Below the pieces are notes generated by a model. The model was not told the DNA's origin. It searched no databases and saw nothing but the letters and a program-made list of their open reading frames with translations. A stretch of DNA of 33,063 nucleotides, taken from positions 1 through 33,063 of the forward strand of contig CANFIE010000002.1 in NCBI GenBank assembly GCA_947446625.1. Direction: 5' to 3'. Below, piece after piece: positions 17,885-26,113 of this stretch; within the stretch, counting starts at the first letter, position 1, and each line of letters begins with the position of its first letter. Made by a program: the position numbers and the translations under genes. The stretch comes from Acetobacteraceae bacterium. GTDB lineage: Bacteria; Pseudomonadota; Alphaproteobacteria; Acetobacterales; Acetobacteraceae.

Positions 17885-17941
17885 TTGAGCCGGGCCGGGC
17901 GTGGCGCTAACATCGCCCGGCCTGCAACGGGAGAAACTGGC

Positions 17942-18553
17942 ATGCGCATCGCACGGAACCTGCTGGCCGCCGGCCTGCTTTGGCTGGGCACCACCGCGCT
18001 GGGCCAGGCGCAACCCACACCTGCGCAAACCACGCCTGCCGCCCCCTCGGCCGCGCAGCAAACCCAGCAGGACCGCATGCGCACCTGCAACGCCGAAGCC
18101 GGTACCCGCAACCTGGCCGGCGACCCGCGCCGCAACTTCATGAGCGAATGCCTCGCCGGCCGTATGCCCCCGGCCCCCGCGCCCGCCGCCGCCACGCCGC
18201 CGCAGCCCTCGGCCGCGCAACAGGCGCAGCAGGACCGCATGCGGACCTGCAATGCCGAGGCCGGCACCCGCAACCTGGCCGGCGAAGCCCGCCGCAGCTT
18301 CATGAGCACCTGCCTCTCCGGCAGCACCACCCCCGCCGTCGCCGCGCCCACCGCCGCGCCCACCGCCACCTTGGCCAGCTATCCCACCGAAGCCGCCGCC
18401 CGCACCGCCTGCGGCAGCGCCACCGTGGTTTGGGGCACCAGCGACAGCAAAATCTACCACCTCAGCGGCTCGCGCTTTTATGGCAAGACGCAGCACGGCG
18501 CCTATCTCTGCCAGCCCGCCGCCGAAGCCGCCGGCTACCGCGCCGCGCGGTAA
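17942..18553 (+). CDS. secreted protein with two PsiF repeats
   Basis: Signal peptide MRIARNLLAAGLLWLGTTALGQAQ; two copies of QQDRMRTCNAEAGTRNLAG(D/E)(P/A)RR(N/S)FMS(E/T)CL; distinct C-terminal domain after 18360. Confidence 0.8.
   Translation: MRIARNLLAAGLLWLGTTALGQAQPTPAQTTPAAPSAAQQTQQDRMRTCNAEAGTRNLAGDPRRNFMSECLAGRMPPAPAPAAATPPQPSAAQQAQQDRMRTCNAEAGTRNLAGEARRSFMSTCLSGSTTPAVAAPTAAPTATLASYPTEAAARTACGSATVVWGTSDSKIYHLSGSRFYGKTQHGAYLCQPAAEAAGYRAAR
18068..18316 (+). repeat. intragenic tandem repeat encoding two PsiF units
   Basis: CAGGACCGCATGCG(C/G)ACCTGCAA(C/T)GCCGA at 18068 and again at 18230 (162-bp offset). Protein-level repeat conserved. Confidence 0.85.
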
Positions 18554-18563
18554 AACCTGGGCA

Positions 18564-18588
18564 CGCAGGCCGGCAGCCCCGGCCTGCG
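18564..18588 (+). terminator. GC-rich stem-loop after the PsiF-repeat gene
   Basis: CGCAGGCCGG-CAGCC-CCGGCCTGCG, a 10-bp perfect stem 10 bp after the stop codon. No U-tract, so the terminator role is uncertain. Confidence 0.5.
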
Positions 18589-18672
18589 CCCTACGGCGAT
18601 CCGGGCGCATACGCTGGCCGGATTCACGCCTCCGGTGCTCGGCCTCGCGGCCTGCGCCCTACGGCGATCCGG
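18581..18672. repeat. 24-bp direct repeat pair GGCCTGCGCCCTACGGCGATCCGG
   Basis: Exact copies at 18581-18604 and 18649-18672. The second contains the stop codon of the minus-strand CMD gene. Confidence 0.85.
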
Positions 18673-19072
18673 CCAGGCTCGCCGCCACTTCCTCGGCGTA
18701 CCGCATCACTTCCTCGCCGGTCTTGTTCCAGCTGGTAATGCCGCCCACCATCAGCACCTGCACCAGCCCCTCGGCCAACTCCGGCAGGGTCAGCCCTAGC
18801 TTGATGGCGTTGGCGGCATGCGCCTTGGCGCCGCGGTTCTGCCCCACCAGCGTATCCAGCAGCGCGAACACCAGTTCCTTGGTCTTCAGGTCCAGCGCGC
18901 CACCCTCGGCGCGGTCCTTCATCAGCCCGGCGCGCATCAGCCCATAGCCGGCAAAGGCTTCCGGCGCGTGGTTCAGCAGGGTGCGGAAGCTGTCCGGCAC
19001 GCGGCCATGCGTCTTCTCGAAATTCGCCAAACCGGCGGCCACCGCCTGCTGCGTCACATCGCTCATGTCCAT
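18659..19072 (-). CDS. carboxymuconolactone decarboxylase (CMD/AhpD-like) family protein
   Basis: DLKTKELVFALLDTLVGQNRGAKAHAANAIKLGLTLPELAEGLVQVLMVGGITSW. Confidence 0.85.
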   Translation of the reverse strand: MDMSDVTQQAVAAGLANFEKTHGRVPDSFRTLLNHAPEAFAGYGLMRAGLMKDRAEGGALDLKTKELVFALLDTLVGQNRGAKAHAANAIKLGLTLPELAEGLVQVLMVGGITSWNKTGEEVMRYAEEVAASLAGSP

Positions 19073-19149
19073 TCCCCTGCCGATTTGTCGTGGCCCCGAC
19101 CGGCCCTATAAGGGCAGCCACCATTCCACCGCCCCGAAGGATGCACGCC

Positions 19150-19548
19150 ATGGGCTTGTTCGACCAGATCGCCGGCGCCGCCATGGGCGCGCTGCAACAG
19201 GGCGGCGCCCAGCCGCCCGCCGTGCAACAGCTGCTGCAAATGCTGCAGCAATCCGGCGGCCTGCACGGCCTGCTGGACCGCTTGCGCCAGGGCGGCCTGG
19301 CCGAGTTGGTCCAGGCCTGGGTGGCGCAAGGTCCCAACCCGCCGGTCTCCCCGGCGCAGCTCAACAGCGCCCTTGGGCCTGACCAGGTGCAGCACATGGC
19401 CACCGCCGCCAACATGCCCGCCACCGACCTGCTTGGCCTGCTGTCGCAGCACCTGCCCGGCGTGGTGGACCAGCTCTCGCCCCACGGCACCCTGCCGCAA
19501 GACCTGGGCGGCCTGTTGCAGGCCGGCCTTGGCCTGCTGAATCGCTGA
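19150..19548 (+). CDS. YidB-family (DUF937-like) protein
   Basis: MGLFDQIAGAAMGALQQGG...GLAELVQAWVAQGPNPPVSPAQLNSALGPDQVQHMA...LPGVVDQLSPHGTLP. Confidence 0.85.
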   Translation: MGLFDQIAGAAMGALQQGGAQPPAVQQLLQMLQQSGGLHGLLDRLRQGGLAELVQAWVAQGPNPPVSPAQLNSALGPDQVQHMATAANMPATDLLGLLSQHLPGVVDQLSPHGTLPQDLGGLLQAGLGLLNR

Positions 19549-19561
19549 AGGAAACCCACCC

Positions 19562-20368
19562 ATGCCGACCATGACCGTGAATGGCCACGCCATGCACTAC
19601 ACCGAACAGGGCAGCGGCCCCATTGTGGTGCTGGTGCATGGCAGCCTGCAGGACCAGCGCTACTGGTCCAGCCAAATGGAACCCTTCGCCGCGCAATACC
19701 GCGTCATCGCCCTCAGCCTGCGGCACTACTGGCCCGAAACCTGGGACGGCAAGGGCAATGACTTCACCATCGAACAGCACATGCAGGACGTTGCCGCCTT
19801 CATCCGCGGCCTGAATGCCGGCCCGGTGCGGCTCATCGGCCATTCCCGCGGCGGGCACATCGCCTTCCGCCTGGCCGCCGCCTACCCTGAATTGCTGCAC
19901 CAGCTGGTGCTGGCCGAACCGGGCGGCGAGTTGGATGCCACCCTCGGCGGCACCGCCCCGCTCGGCGCCCAGGCAGCGGTCTTCGCCAAGGCGGCGGCGC
20001 TGATCGGCGCCGGCCAGGTGGAGGAAGGGCTGCGCGGTTTCGCCGAGCATACCGGCGGCCCCGGCGCCTGGGAAAAGCGCCCGGAACCCCGCCGCCAGGT
20101 GGCACGAGACAACGCCATGACGCTGCTCGGCCAGATCAATGAACAGCGCAAGCCCTATGGCCGCGCCGCCGCCGAGGCCATTCGTACCCAAACCCTGCTG
20201 GTGCAGGGCGCCAATACCCAGCCGCAGTTCAAGGCCATCATCGCCGCCATGCTGCCCATTCTGCCCGGCGCCCGCATGGTGGAAGTGGCCAATGCCAGCC
20301 ACGGCATGAGCCTGGAAAACCCGCGCGACTTCAACGCCGCCGTGTTGGCCTTTTTCGCCCAGGGCTGA
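19562..20368 (+). CDS. alpha/beta-fold hydrolase
   Basis: VLVHGSLQDQRYWSSQ (oxyanion), IGHSRGGHIAFRLAA nucleophile elbow, NASHGMSLENPRDF catalytic His. Confidence 0.92.
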   Translation: MPTMTVNGHAMHYTEQGSGPIVVLVHGSLQDQRYWSSQMEPFAAQYRVIALSLRHYWPETWDGKGNDFTIEQHMQDVAAFIRGLNAGPVRLIGHSRGGHIAFRLAAAYPELLHQLVLAEPGGELDATLGGTAPLGAQAAVFAKAAALIGAGQVEEGLRGFAEHTGGPGAWEKRPEPRRQVARDNAMTLLGQINEQRKPYGRAAAEAIRTQTLLVQGANTQPQFKAIIAAMLPILPGARMVEVANASHGMSLENPRDFNAAVLAFFAQG

Positions 20369-20389
20369 GCCAAAGCGGCAACTGGCGGC

Positions 20390-21328
20390 TCACCCCGGCA
20401 GCTGCCCGCGCACCCCGGCCAGCATCTGCATCTGCTTCTCCGGCGCGCCGCAGAAGCGCAGCATCAAATGGCTGGCCCCGGCCTTGATGAAGCCGCGCAG
20501 AAACGCCACCGCGCCCTCCACCCCGCCGCCATAGCAGGGGCCGAGCTTGGACGAGATATCCGCCCGGTCGCCGTAATAGCTGCGCAGAAAGCTGTGCACA
20601 TTGGCGGTGGCCGCCGCCGCGTCGTCATCAATGCTCATGGTCAGGTACACCGCGCCGGTAATCGCCGCGGGGTCGCGCCCCTCGGTTGCCGCCGCCGCCT
20701 GGAATTCGGGCCATTTGGCCGCAAACCCGGCCGCGTCCAGGCTGCTCGGAAACCAGCCATCCAACTCCCGCGCCACCCGCCGCAGCGTGGCCGGCACGGT
20801 GCCGCCAATCCAAATCGGCGGCCCGCCCGGGCTGTGTGGCAACGGCCCCACCTGCTGGCCCTTCAGCGTCCAGCGGCCATCCCAGTCCACCGGCCCGCCG
20901 GCCCACAGCGCCCGGCACAGCCGCACCGCCTCCATCATCCGCGTGCCCCGCGCCTCAAACGGCACGCCACAGGCGGTGAACTCATCGCGGATCGAGGGCG
21001 CATCCGTCGCCGCGCCAATGCCCAGAATCAGCCGGCCCTCGGCAATCTGGTCCAGCGTGGCCAGTTGATGCGCCAGAACCACCGGGTTGCGCAGCGCCGG
21101 CAGCAGCACGGCGGTGCCCAGTTGCACCCGCCTGGTGCGCGCCGCCACGGCGGCCAGCAGGGTCAGCGGCTCATGCCGGGGCCGGGCGGTAATGCTGTCC
21201 CCCACCCAAATACTGTCAAACCCCAGCGCCTCGGCCTGTTCCGCCAGGGCCAGCATCGGCGCCACCTCGGGCCGCCCGAGCATGATCTGTTCACGCGTCG
21301 GCAGCAGGTAGCCCAGTTTCACGGTCAT
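20390..21328 (-). CDS. LLM-class flavin-dependent oxidoreductase
   Basis: LGYLLPTREQIMLG...LGFDSIWVGDSITARPRHEPLTLLAAVAARTRRVQLGTAVLLPALRNPVVLAHQLATLDQIAEGRLILGIG. Start at the internal ATG 21328 is likely (track start 21355). Confidence 0.92.
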   Translation of the reverse strand: MTVKLGYLLPTREQIMLGRPEVAPMLALAEQAEALGFDSIWVGDSITARPRHEPLTLLAAVAARTRRVQLGTAVLLPALRNPVVLAHQLATLDQIAEGRLILGIGAATDAPSIRDEFTACGVPFEARGTRMMEAVRLCRALWAGGPVDWDGRWTLKGQQVGPLPHSPGGPPIWIGGTVPATLRRVARELDGWFPSSLDAAGFAAKWPEFQAAAATEGRDPAAITGAVYLTMSIDDDAAAATANVHSFLRSYYGDRADISSKLGPCYGGGVEGAVAFLRGFIKAGASHLMLRFCGAPEKQMQMLAGVRGQLPG

Positions 21329-21338
21329 GCGGTCTCTC

Positions 21339-23039
21339 TCAGCCGGCAATGGCATAGGCGGGGCGGCGCGGGTCGGCGCCGGCGGCCAGCAGGCCCTTCT
21401 GCGGGTCGCTCAGCACCACTTCCACGGTGCCGGAAAGCCAAGTCTGCGCCGGCCATTCGCTGATGCCATGCCCCTTGGCCGCCAGCGCATCGCGGGTGGC
21501 CTGCGGAATGGCATTCTCCACCGCCAGCCGGCCGGGGAAATACTCGAACGGCGCAAAGCTGGAGGGGAAGGAATAGCTCGCCACCCGGGGCGCCTCGATC
21601 GCCTCCTGCACCTCCATGCCGAATTGCAGGATGTTCAGCATCACCTGCACCATGGCCTGAATCTGCACATCGCCGCCCGGCGTGCCCAGCGGCATCACCC
21701 CACCATTCTTGGTCACCACCATGGCCGGGTTCGGCGTCAGCCGTGGGCGCTTGCCCGGGGCGACGCCGCAAGGGTGGCGCGGGTCGGGCCGGCTCTGGCT
21801 GCCGCGGTTGCTGGGAATAATCCCCAAGCCCGGCACCACCGGAGACGCCCAGCTGCCATCGCTCGGCGTGGCGCTGAAGGCATTGCCCCAGCGGTCCACC
21901 ACCGCACAGTAGCTGGTATCGGCCTCCACCAGCGGCTGGTCGGCCCGGGTGGCGCCCGGCAGCATCGGGCTGGCATTGAGGATCGGCCCCGGCATTTCCG
22001 GCATCGCCTTGTCGGGGTCCATCTGCGCCAGCCGGGCGCCCAGATGGCTGTCGCTCAGCAGCCGGTCCAGCGGCACATCCACAAAGCGCGGATCGCCAAA
22101 ATGATATTCCCGGTCGGCCATGGCGGCCTTCACGCATTCGGTGAACAAATGCAGGTATTCCGGGCTGTTATGCTGCATCGCGCCGATGCCGCCCTTCTCC
22201 AGCAACAGTAAAAGCTCCAGCAGCGCCGGCCCCTGGCACCACGGCCCGCAGGTAATCACCTGGTGCCCGCGCCAGTCCCGCACCACCGCCGGCTCAATCC
22301 GGCTGCGGTAGGCGGCCAGGTCGGCCATGGTCAGGTAGCCACCCTCGCGCCGCATGAAGGCGTCAACCTCGCGCGCAATGTCGCCCTTGTAGAAAGCCGC
22401 ATGCGCCGCCGCCAAGCCGGCCAGCCGCCCAGCCCCGACGGCCTTCTTTTCCTCATCTACCATATATTGCAGCGTGCGCGCCAAATCGGCCTGCACGAAG
22501 CGCTCCCCCACCTGCGGCAGCCGCCCACCGGGGTAGAAAATCGGCATGTTGCTGGGGAAGCGCTCATACTCGGCGCGATGGTCGCGCAGATTGTCATGCA
22601 GCAGCGGGTACACGGCATAGCCATCCCGCGCATGCCGAATGGCGTATTGCGCGATATCGCCAAAGCTCATGGTGCCATGGCGTTCCAGCGCGGTAATCCA
22701 GGCGTCCGGCGCCGCCGGCACCACGGTACGCAGCACGCCCGCCGGAATCTTGCCGCCATGCTCCCGCATGAACAGGTCCGGCGGCAGGCTGGCCGGCCAG
22801 GGGCCAAGCCCGGCAATCGTCTCCACCCGGCCATCGGCGCGGCGAATGAGAATCGGCGCCACGCCCGCCACATTCACCAAATCCGGCAGCAGCACGCCCA
22901 GCGCCAGGCCGGCGGCGCAGCCGGCATCCACCGCATTGCCCCCCGCCTCCAGCACCGCGAAGCCGGCGGCGGCGGCCAGGTAATGCCCGGCGGAAACCGC
23001 ATGCCGGGCGCCATAAAGCGTGGGTCGGGTGGCGAACAT
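21339..23039 (-). CDS. gamma-glutamyltransferase family protein
   Basis: AVLEAGGNAVDAGCAAGLALGVLLP, ADTSYCAVVDRWGNAFSATPSDG (nucleophile Thr region), NPAMVVTKNGGVMPLGTPGGDVQIQAMVQVMLNILQFGM. Confidence 0.92.
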   Translation of the reverse strand: MFATRPTLYGARHAVSAGHYLAAAAGFAVLEAGGNAVDAGCAAGLALGVLLPDLVNVAGVAPILIRRADGRVETIAGLGPWPASLPPDLFMREHGGKIPAGVLRTVVPAAPDAWITALERHGTMSFGDIAQYAIRHARDGYAVYPLLHDNLRDHRAEYERFPSNMPIFYPGGRLPQVGERFVQADLARTLQYMVDEEKKAVGAGRLAGLAAAHAAFYKGDIAREVDAFMRREGGYLTMADLAAYRSRIEPAVVRDWRGHQVITCGPWCQGPALLELLLLLEKGGIGAMQHNSPEYLHLFTECVKAAMADREYHFGDPRFVDVPLDRLLSDSHLGARLAQMDPDKAMPEMPGPILNASPMLPGATRADQPLVEADTSYCAVVDRWGNAFSATPSDGSWASPVVPGLGIIPSNRGSQSRPDPRHPCGVAPGKRPRLTPNPAMVVTKNGGVMPLGTPGGDVQIQAMVQVMLNILQFGMEVQEAIEAPRVASYSFPSSFAPFEYFPGRLAVENAIPQATRDALAAKGHGISEWPAQTWLSGTVEVVLSDPQKGLLAAGADPRRPAYAIAG

Positions 23040-23111
23040 GGCTGGACCTTTTGCGCGTTACCGGCAGGGTTGGCCGCAGCCACGCCAGTGTCAACAACAG
23101 CCGGAACCACC

Positions 23112-23897
23112 ATGACCGAACCCGTCCTGCTCAGCCTTTCCCCCCAGGGCATCGCCACCATCACCCTCAACCGCCCCGAAGTGGCCAATGCCTATAACGA
23201 GGACGTGCTGGTCCGGCTGATCCGCATGCTGGAGGCGCTGGAGCATGAACCCAGCCTGCGCGCCGTGGTGCTGCGCGGCGCCGGCCGCCACTTCGCCGCC
23301 GGCGCCGATATCAACTGGCAGGCCGAGGTGGCCAGCTACACCCCGCAGCGCGCCTATGAATGCTCGCTGGCCACCACCGTGGCGATGACGCGCCTCAACG
23401 AGTTCCCCCGCCCCACCTTCGCCGTCATCCAGGGCGCCTGCTTCGGCGGTGGCTTCGGCCTGGCCTGCTGCGTGGATGTGGCACTCGCCACCCCGCAGGC
23501 GCTGTTCGGCATCACCGAGGTTCGGCTCGGCGTCGCCCCCACCCCCATCTCCACCCACATGGTCAACGCCATCGGCCTGCGCCAGGCCCGGCGCTATTCC
23601 CTGACCGGAGAGCGATTCGGCCCCGACCAGGCCCAGGCCATGGGCCTGGTGCATGAGGTGGTGCCCGCCGAGGCCATGGAAGCCCGGCTGGAGGCGATTC
23701 TGGCCGAAACCCTCAAATCCTCCCCCACCGCCGTGGCGCTCACCAAGGCCTCCTTCCTCGCCGCCAATGGGCTCACGCTGGACGCCCGGCAGATGCAGAC
23801 CCTGGCGCAGGAAGGCTGGATGCAGCGGGTTTCGCCCGAAGGCCGCGAAGGCCTGGCCGCCTTCCGCGAAAAGCGCCCAGCCGATTGGGCTGGATGA
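23112..23897 (+). CDS. enoyl-CoA hydratase/isomerase family protein
   Basis: ITLNRPEVANAYNEDVLVRLI, LRGAGRHFAAGADINW, GACFGGGFGLACCVDVALATPQALFGITEVRLGVAP. Confidence 0.92.
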   Translation: MTEPVLLSLSPQGIATITLNRPEVANAYNEDVLVRLIRMLEALEHEPSLRAVVLRGAGRHFAAGADINWQAEVASYTPQRAYECSLATTVAMTRLNEFPRPTFAVIQGACFGGGFGLACCVDVALATPQALFGITEVRLGVAPTPISTHMVNAIGLRQARRYSLTGERFGPDQAQAMGLVHEVVPAEAMEARLEAILAETLKSSPTAVALTKASFLAANGLTLDARQMQTLAQEGWMQRVSPEGREGLAAFREKRPADWAG

Positions 23898-23917
23898 CCT
23901 GCCTGGTTGTCGGCTTC

Positions 23918-23950
23918 TGCGTCACGGAACCTTCATAAAACCGAAACACG
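23918..23950 (+). promoter_or_regulatory. putative Pho box upstream of pstS
   Basis: TGCGTCACGGA ACCTTCATAAA ACCGAAACACG: GTCAC and TTCAT half-sites 11 bp apart, resembling the PhoB direct-repeat consensus, about 80 bp before pstS. Confidence 0.6.
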
Positions 23951-24001
23951 ATGGTCGCGTTCCCCGCCTAGAAGCCCGGCAACCAGTCGCGGAGAGAATT
24001 T

Positions 24002-25042
24002 ATGAACCGTCGGTCCCTGTTGCTCGGCACGGGCGCTGTTGCGCTCGCCAGCCGTTTTGCCCACGCCCAAGGCGCCCAGATCACCGGCGCCGGCGCGACC
24101 TTCCCCAACCCAGTGTACCAGAAATGGGCCGAAGCTGGTAAGGCTGCCACCGGCATTACCGTGAATTATCAGTCGGTTGGCTCGGGCGCCGGCATCAACC
24201 AGATCCGCAACCGCACCGTGGACTTCGGCGCCTCCGACGCCCCGCTGACCGTCGCGCAGCTGACCGAAGCCAACCTGATGCAGTTCCCGGCTGTCATGGG
24301 CAGCCTGGTTCCCATCGTGAACATCCCGGGCATCGAGGATGACCAGCTGAAGCTGACCGGCGAAATCATCGCCGAAATCTACCTGGGCAAGATCACCAAG
24401 TGGAACGACCAGCGCATCGTCGAGATGAACGCCGGCCTGACCCTGCCCAACCTGGCCATCGCCCCGGCCTATCGCGCCGACGGCTCGGGCACCACCTTCG
24501 TCTGGGTGTCCTACCTCTCGGCGGTCTCGCCGGAATGGAAGGAAAAGGTTGGCGTCGGCACCTCGGTGCGCTTCCCGGCCGGCACTGGCGCCCGTGGCAA
24601 TGAAGGCGTGGCCGGCACGGTGAAGAACATTCGCGGCGCCATCGGCTATGTGGAAAACGCCTACGCCATCACCAACCGGCTGGTCACCACCCAGCTGCGC
24701 AACAAGGCCGGCAACTTCGTGAAGCCGACCCAGGAAGCCTTCATCGCCGCCGCCAGCAACGCCGACTGGACCGCGCCGGGCATGGCCGCCAGCCTGATCG
24801 ACCAGCATGGCGCCACCTCCTGGCCCATCGTCTCCCCCACCTTCATCCTGCTGCCGAAGAACCCCACCGACGGCGCCCGCAGCCTGAACGTGATGAAGTT
24901 CTTCGACTGGGCCTTCAAGAATGGCGCCACCCTGGCCCAGCAGCTGGAATACATCCCGCTGCCGGCCACGGTGCAAACCGCCATCCGCACTGCCTGGCAC
25001 AATGAAGTGAAGGTCAACGGCCAGCCGGTCTGGACGCTCTAA
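24002..25042 (+). CDS. pstS: phosphate ABC transporter substrate-binding protein
   Basis: ITGAGATFPNPVYQKWAEAG...SVGSGAGINQIRNRTVDFGASDAPLT...YRADGSGTTFVWVSYLS. Confidence 0.97.
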   Translation: MNRRSLLLGTGAVALASRFAHAQGAQITGAGATFPNPVYQKWAEAGKAATGITVNYQSVGSGAGINQIRNRTVDFGASDAPLTVAQLTEANLMQFPAVMGSLVPIVNIPGIEDDQLKLTGEIIAEIYLGKITKWNDQRIVEMNAGLTLPNLAIAPAYRADGSGTTFVWVSYLSAVSPEWKEKVGVGTSVRFPAGTGARGNEGVAGTVKNIRGAIGYVENAYAITNRLVTTQLRNKAGNFVKPTQEAFIAAASNADWTAPGMAASLIDQHGATSWPIVSPTFILLPKNPTDGARSLNVMKFFDWAFKNGATLAQQLEYIPLPATVQTAIRTAWHNEVKVNGQPVWTL

Positions 25043-25058
25043 CCTTCCCCGGTAACTG

Positions 25059-25093
25059 AGGGGCGGCGGTGGGTTCAGCCTGCCGCCGCCCCT
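25059..25093 (+). terminator. stem-loop between pstS and pstC (possible attenuator or mRNA-stabilising hairpin)
   Basis: AGGGGCGGCGG-TGGGTTCAGCCTG-CCGCCGCCCCT: 11-bp perfect stem, 13-nt loop, no U-tract. Confidence 0.6.
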
Positions 25094-25133
25094 GCCGTGC
25101 CTCCTTCCCCCCTTGCCAGCCGGAGCGCAGCGC

Positions 25134-26108
25134 TTGACGCAAGCCGCAGCCATTTCCGCCGGAACCCCTGTGCCTGCCCGCGCCAACAGTGGCGGCAACA
25201 CCGGAGACGCCGTTTTCGCCCTGGCCTGCCGTGCCGCCGGCGCCAGCGTGCTGCTGCTGCTGGGCGGCATCATTGTATCGCTGTTCATCGGCGGCCTGCC
25301 GGCCTTCGAGAAATTCGGTGTGGAATTCCTCTGGTCCACCGAATGGGACCCCGTCACCGAGGTGTTCGGCGCCGGTGTTTCCATCTACGGCACCGTGGTC
25401 ACCGCCATCATCGCCATTGTGCTGGCCGTGCCGGTTGCCTTTGGCGTGGCCTTCACCCTCACGGAACTGGCGCCCAACTGGCTGCGCCGTCCGGTGGGCA
25501 CCGCCGTTGAACTGCTCGCCGCCGTGCCCAGCATCATCTACGGCATGTGGGGCTTCTTCCTCATCGCCCCGATCATGGCCGAATACGTGCAGCCCCTGGC
25601 GATTGATACGCTGGGCGAGGTGCCGGGCATTGGCTTCCTGTTCCAGGGCCCGCCCTTCGGCACCGGCATCTTCACCGCGGCGCTCATCCTCGCCATCATG
25701 ATCCTGCCCTTCATCGCCGCCACCATGCGCGATGTCTTCAGCCAGGTGCCGGCGGTGTACAAGGAAAGCGCCTACGGCCTGGGCTGCACCACCTGGGAAG
25801 TGATGAAGGGCGTGGTGCTGCCCTACACCCGCGTCTCGGTGGCCGGCGGCATCATGCTGGGCCTGGGCCGCGCGCTGGGTGAAACCATGGCGGTCACCTT
25901 CGTCATCGGCAATGCCAACCGCATCACCACCACGCTGTTCGGCCCGGGCAACACCATTGCCTCGGTGGTGGCGCTGGAGTTTGGCGAAAGCGAGACCGGC
26001 AGCCTGAAGCTGGCGGCACTGCTGGCGCTCGGCTTCATCCTCTTCGTGCTGTCCTTCATCGTCCTGGCGATTTCCCGCTTCCTGCTGCGCTCGCGGCTGA
26101 AGGGCTGA
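25134..26108 (+). CDS. pstC: phosphate ABC transporter permease PstC
   Basis: FGVEFLWSTEWDPVTEVFGAGVSIYGTVVTAIIAIVLAVPVAFGVAFTLTELAP; ELLAAVPSIIYGMWGFFLIAP. TTG at 25134 or ATG at 25113 is the start. Confidence 0.95.
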   Translation: MTQAAAISAGTPVPARANSGGNTGDAVFALACRAAGASVLLLLGGIIVSLFIGGLPAFEKFGVEFLWSTEWDPVTEVFGAGVSIYGTVVTAIIAIVLAVPVAFGVAFTLTELAPNWLRRPVGTAVELLAAVPSIIYGMWGFFLIAPIMAEYVQPLAIDTLGEVPGIGFLFQGPPFGTGIFTAALILAIMILPFIAATMRDVFSQVPAVYKESAYGLGCTTWEVMKGVVLPYTRVSVAGGIMLGLGRALGETMAVTFVIGNANRITTTLFGPGNTIASVVALEFGESETGSLKLAALLALGFILFVLSFIVLAISRFLLRSRLKG

Positions 26109-26113
26109 ACCTC

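Noticed and set aside
18068-18316. Repeat structure considered as a possible CRISPR-like or minisatellite array
   Set aside because: Only two units, in frame, with protein-level conservation of the PsiF motif. It is a duplicated protein domain.
16298-18610. 770-aa minus-strand ORF
   Set aside because: Antisense to clearly coding D-2-hydroxyacid dehydrogenase, enolase-superfamily and PsiF genes. Gly/Ala/Arg-rich, no domain motifs. Typical artefact of GC-rich third positions.
23933-25384. 483-aa minus-strand ORF
   Set aside because: Antisense to pstS and the start of pstC; composition typical of shadow ORFs.
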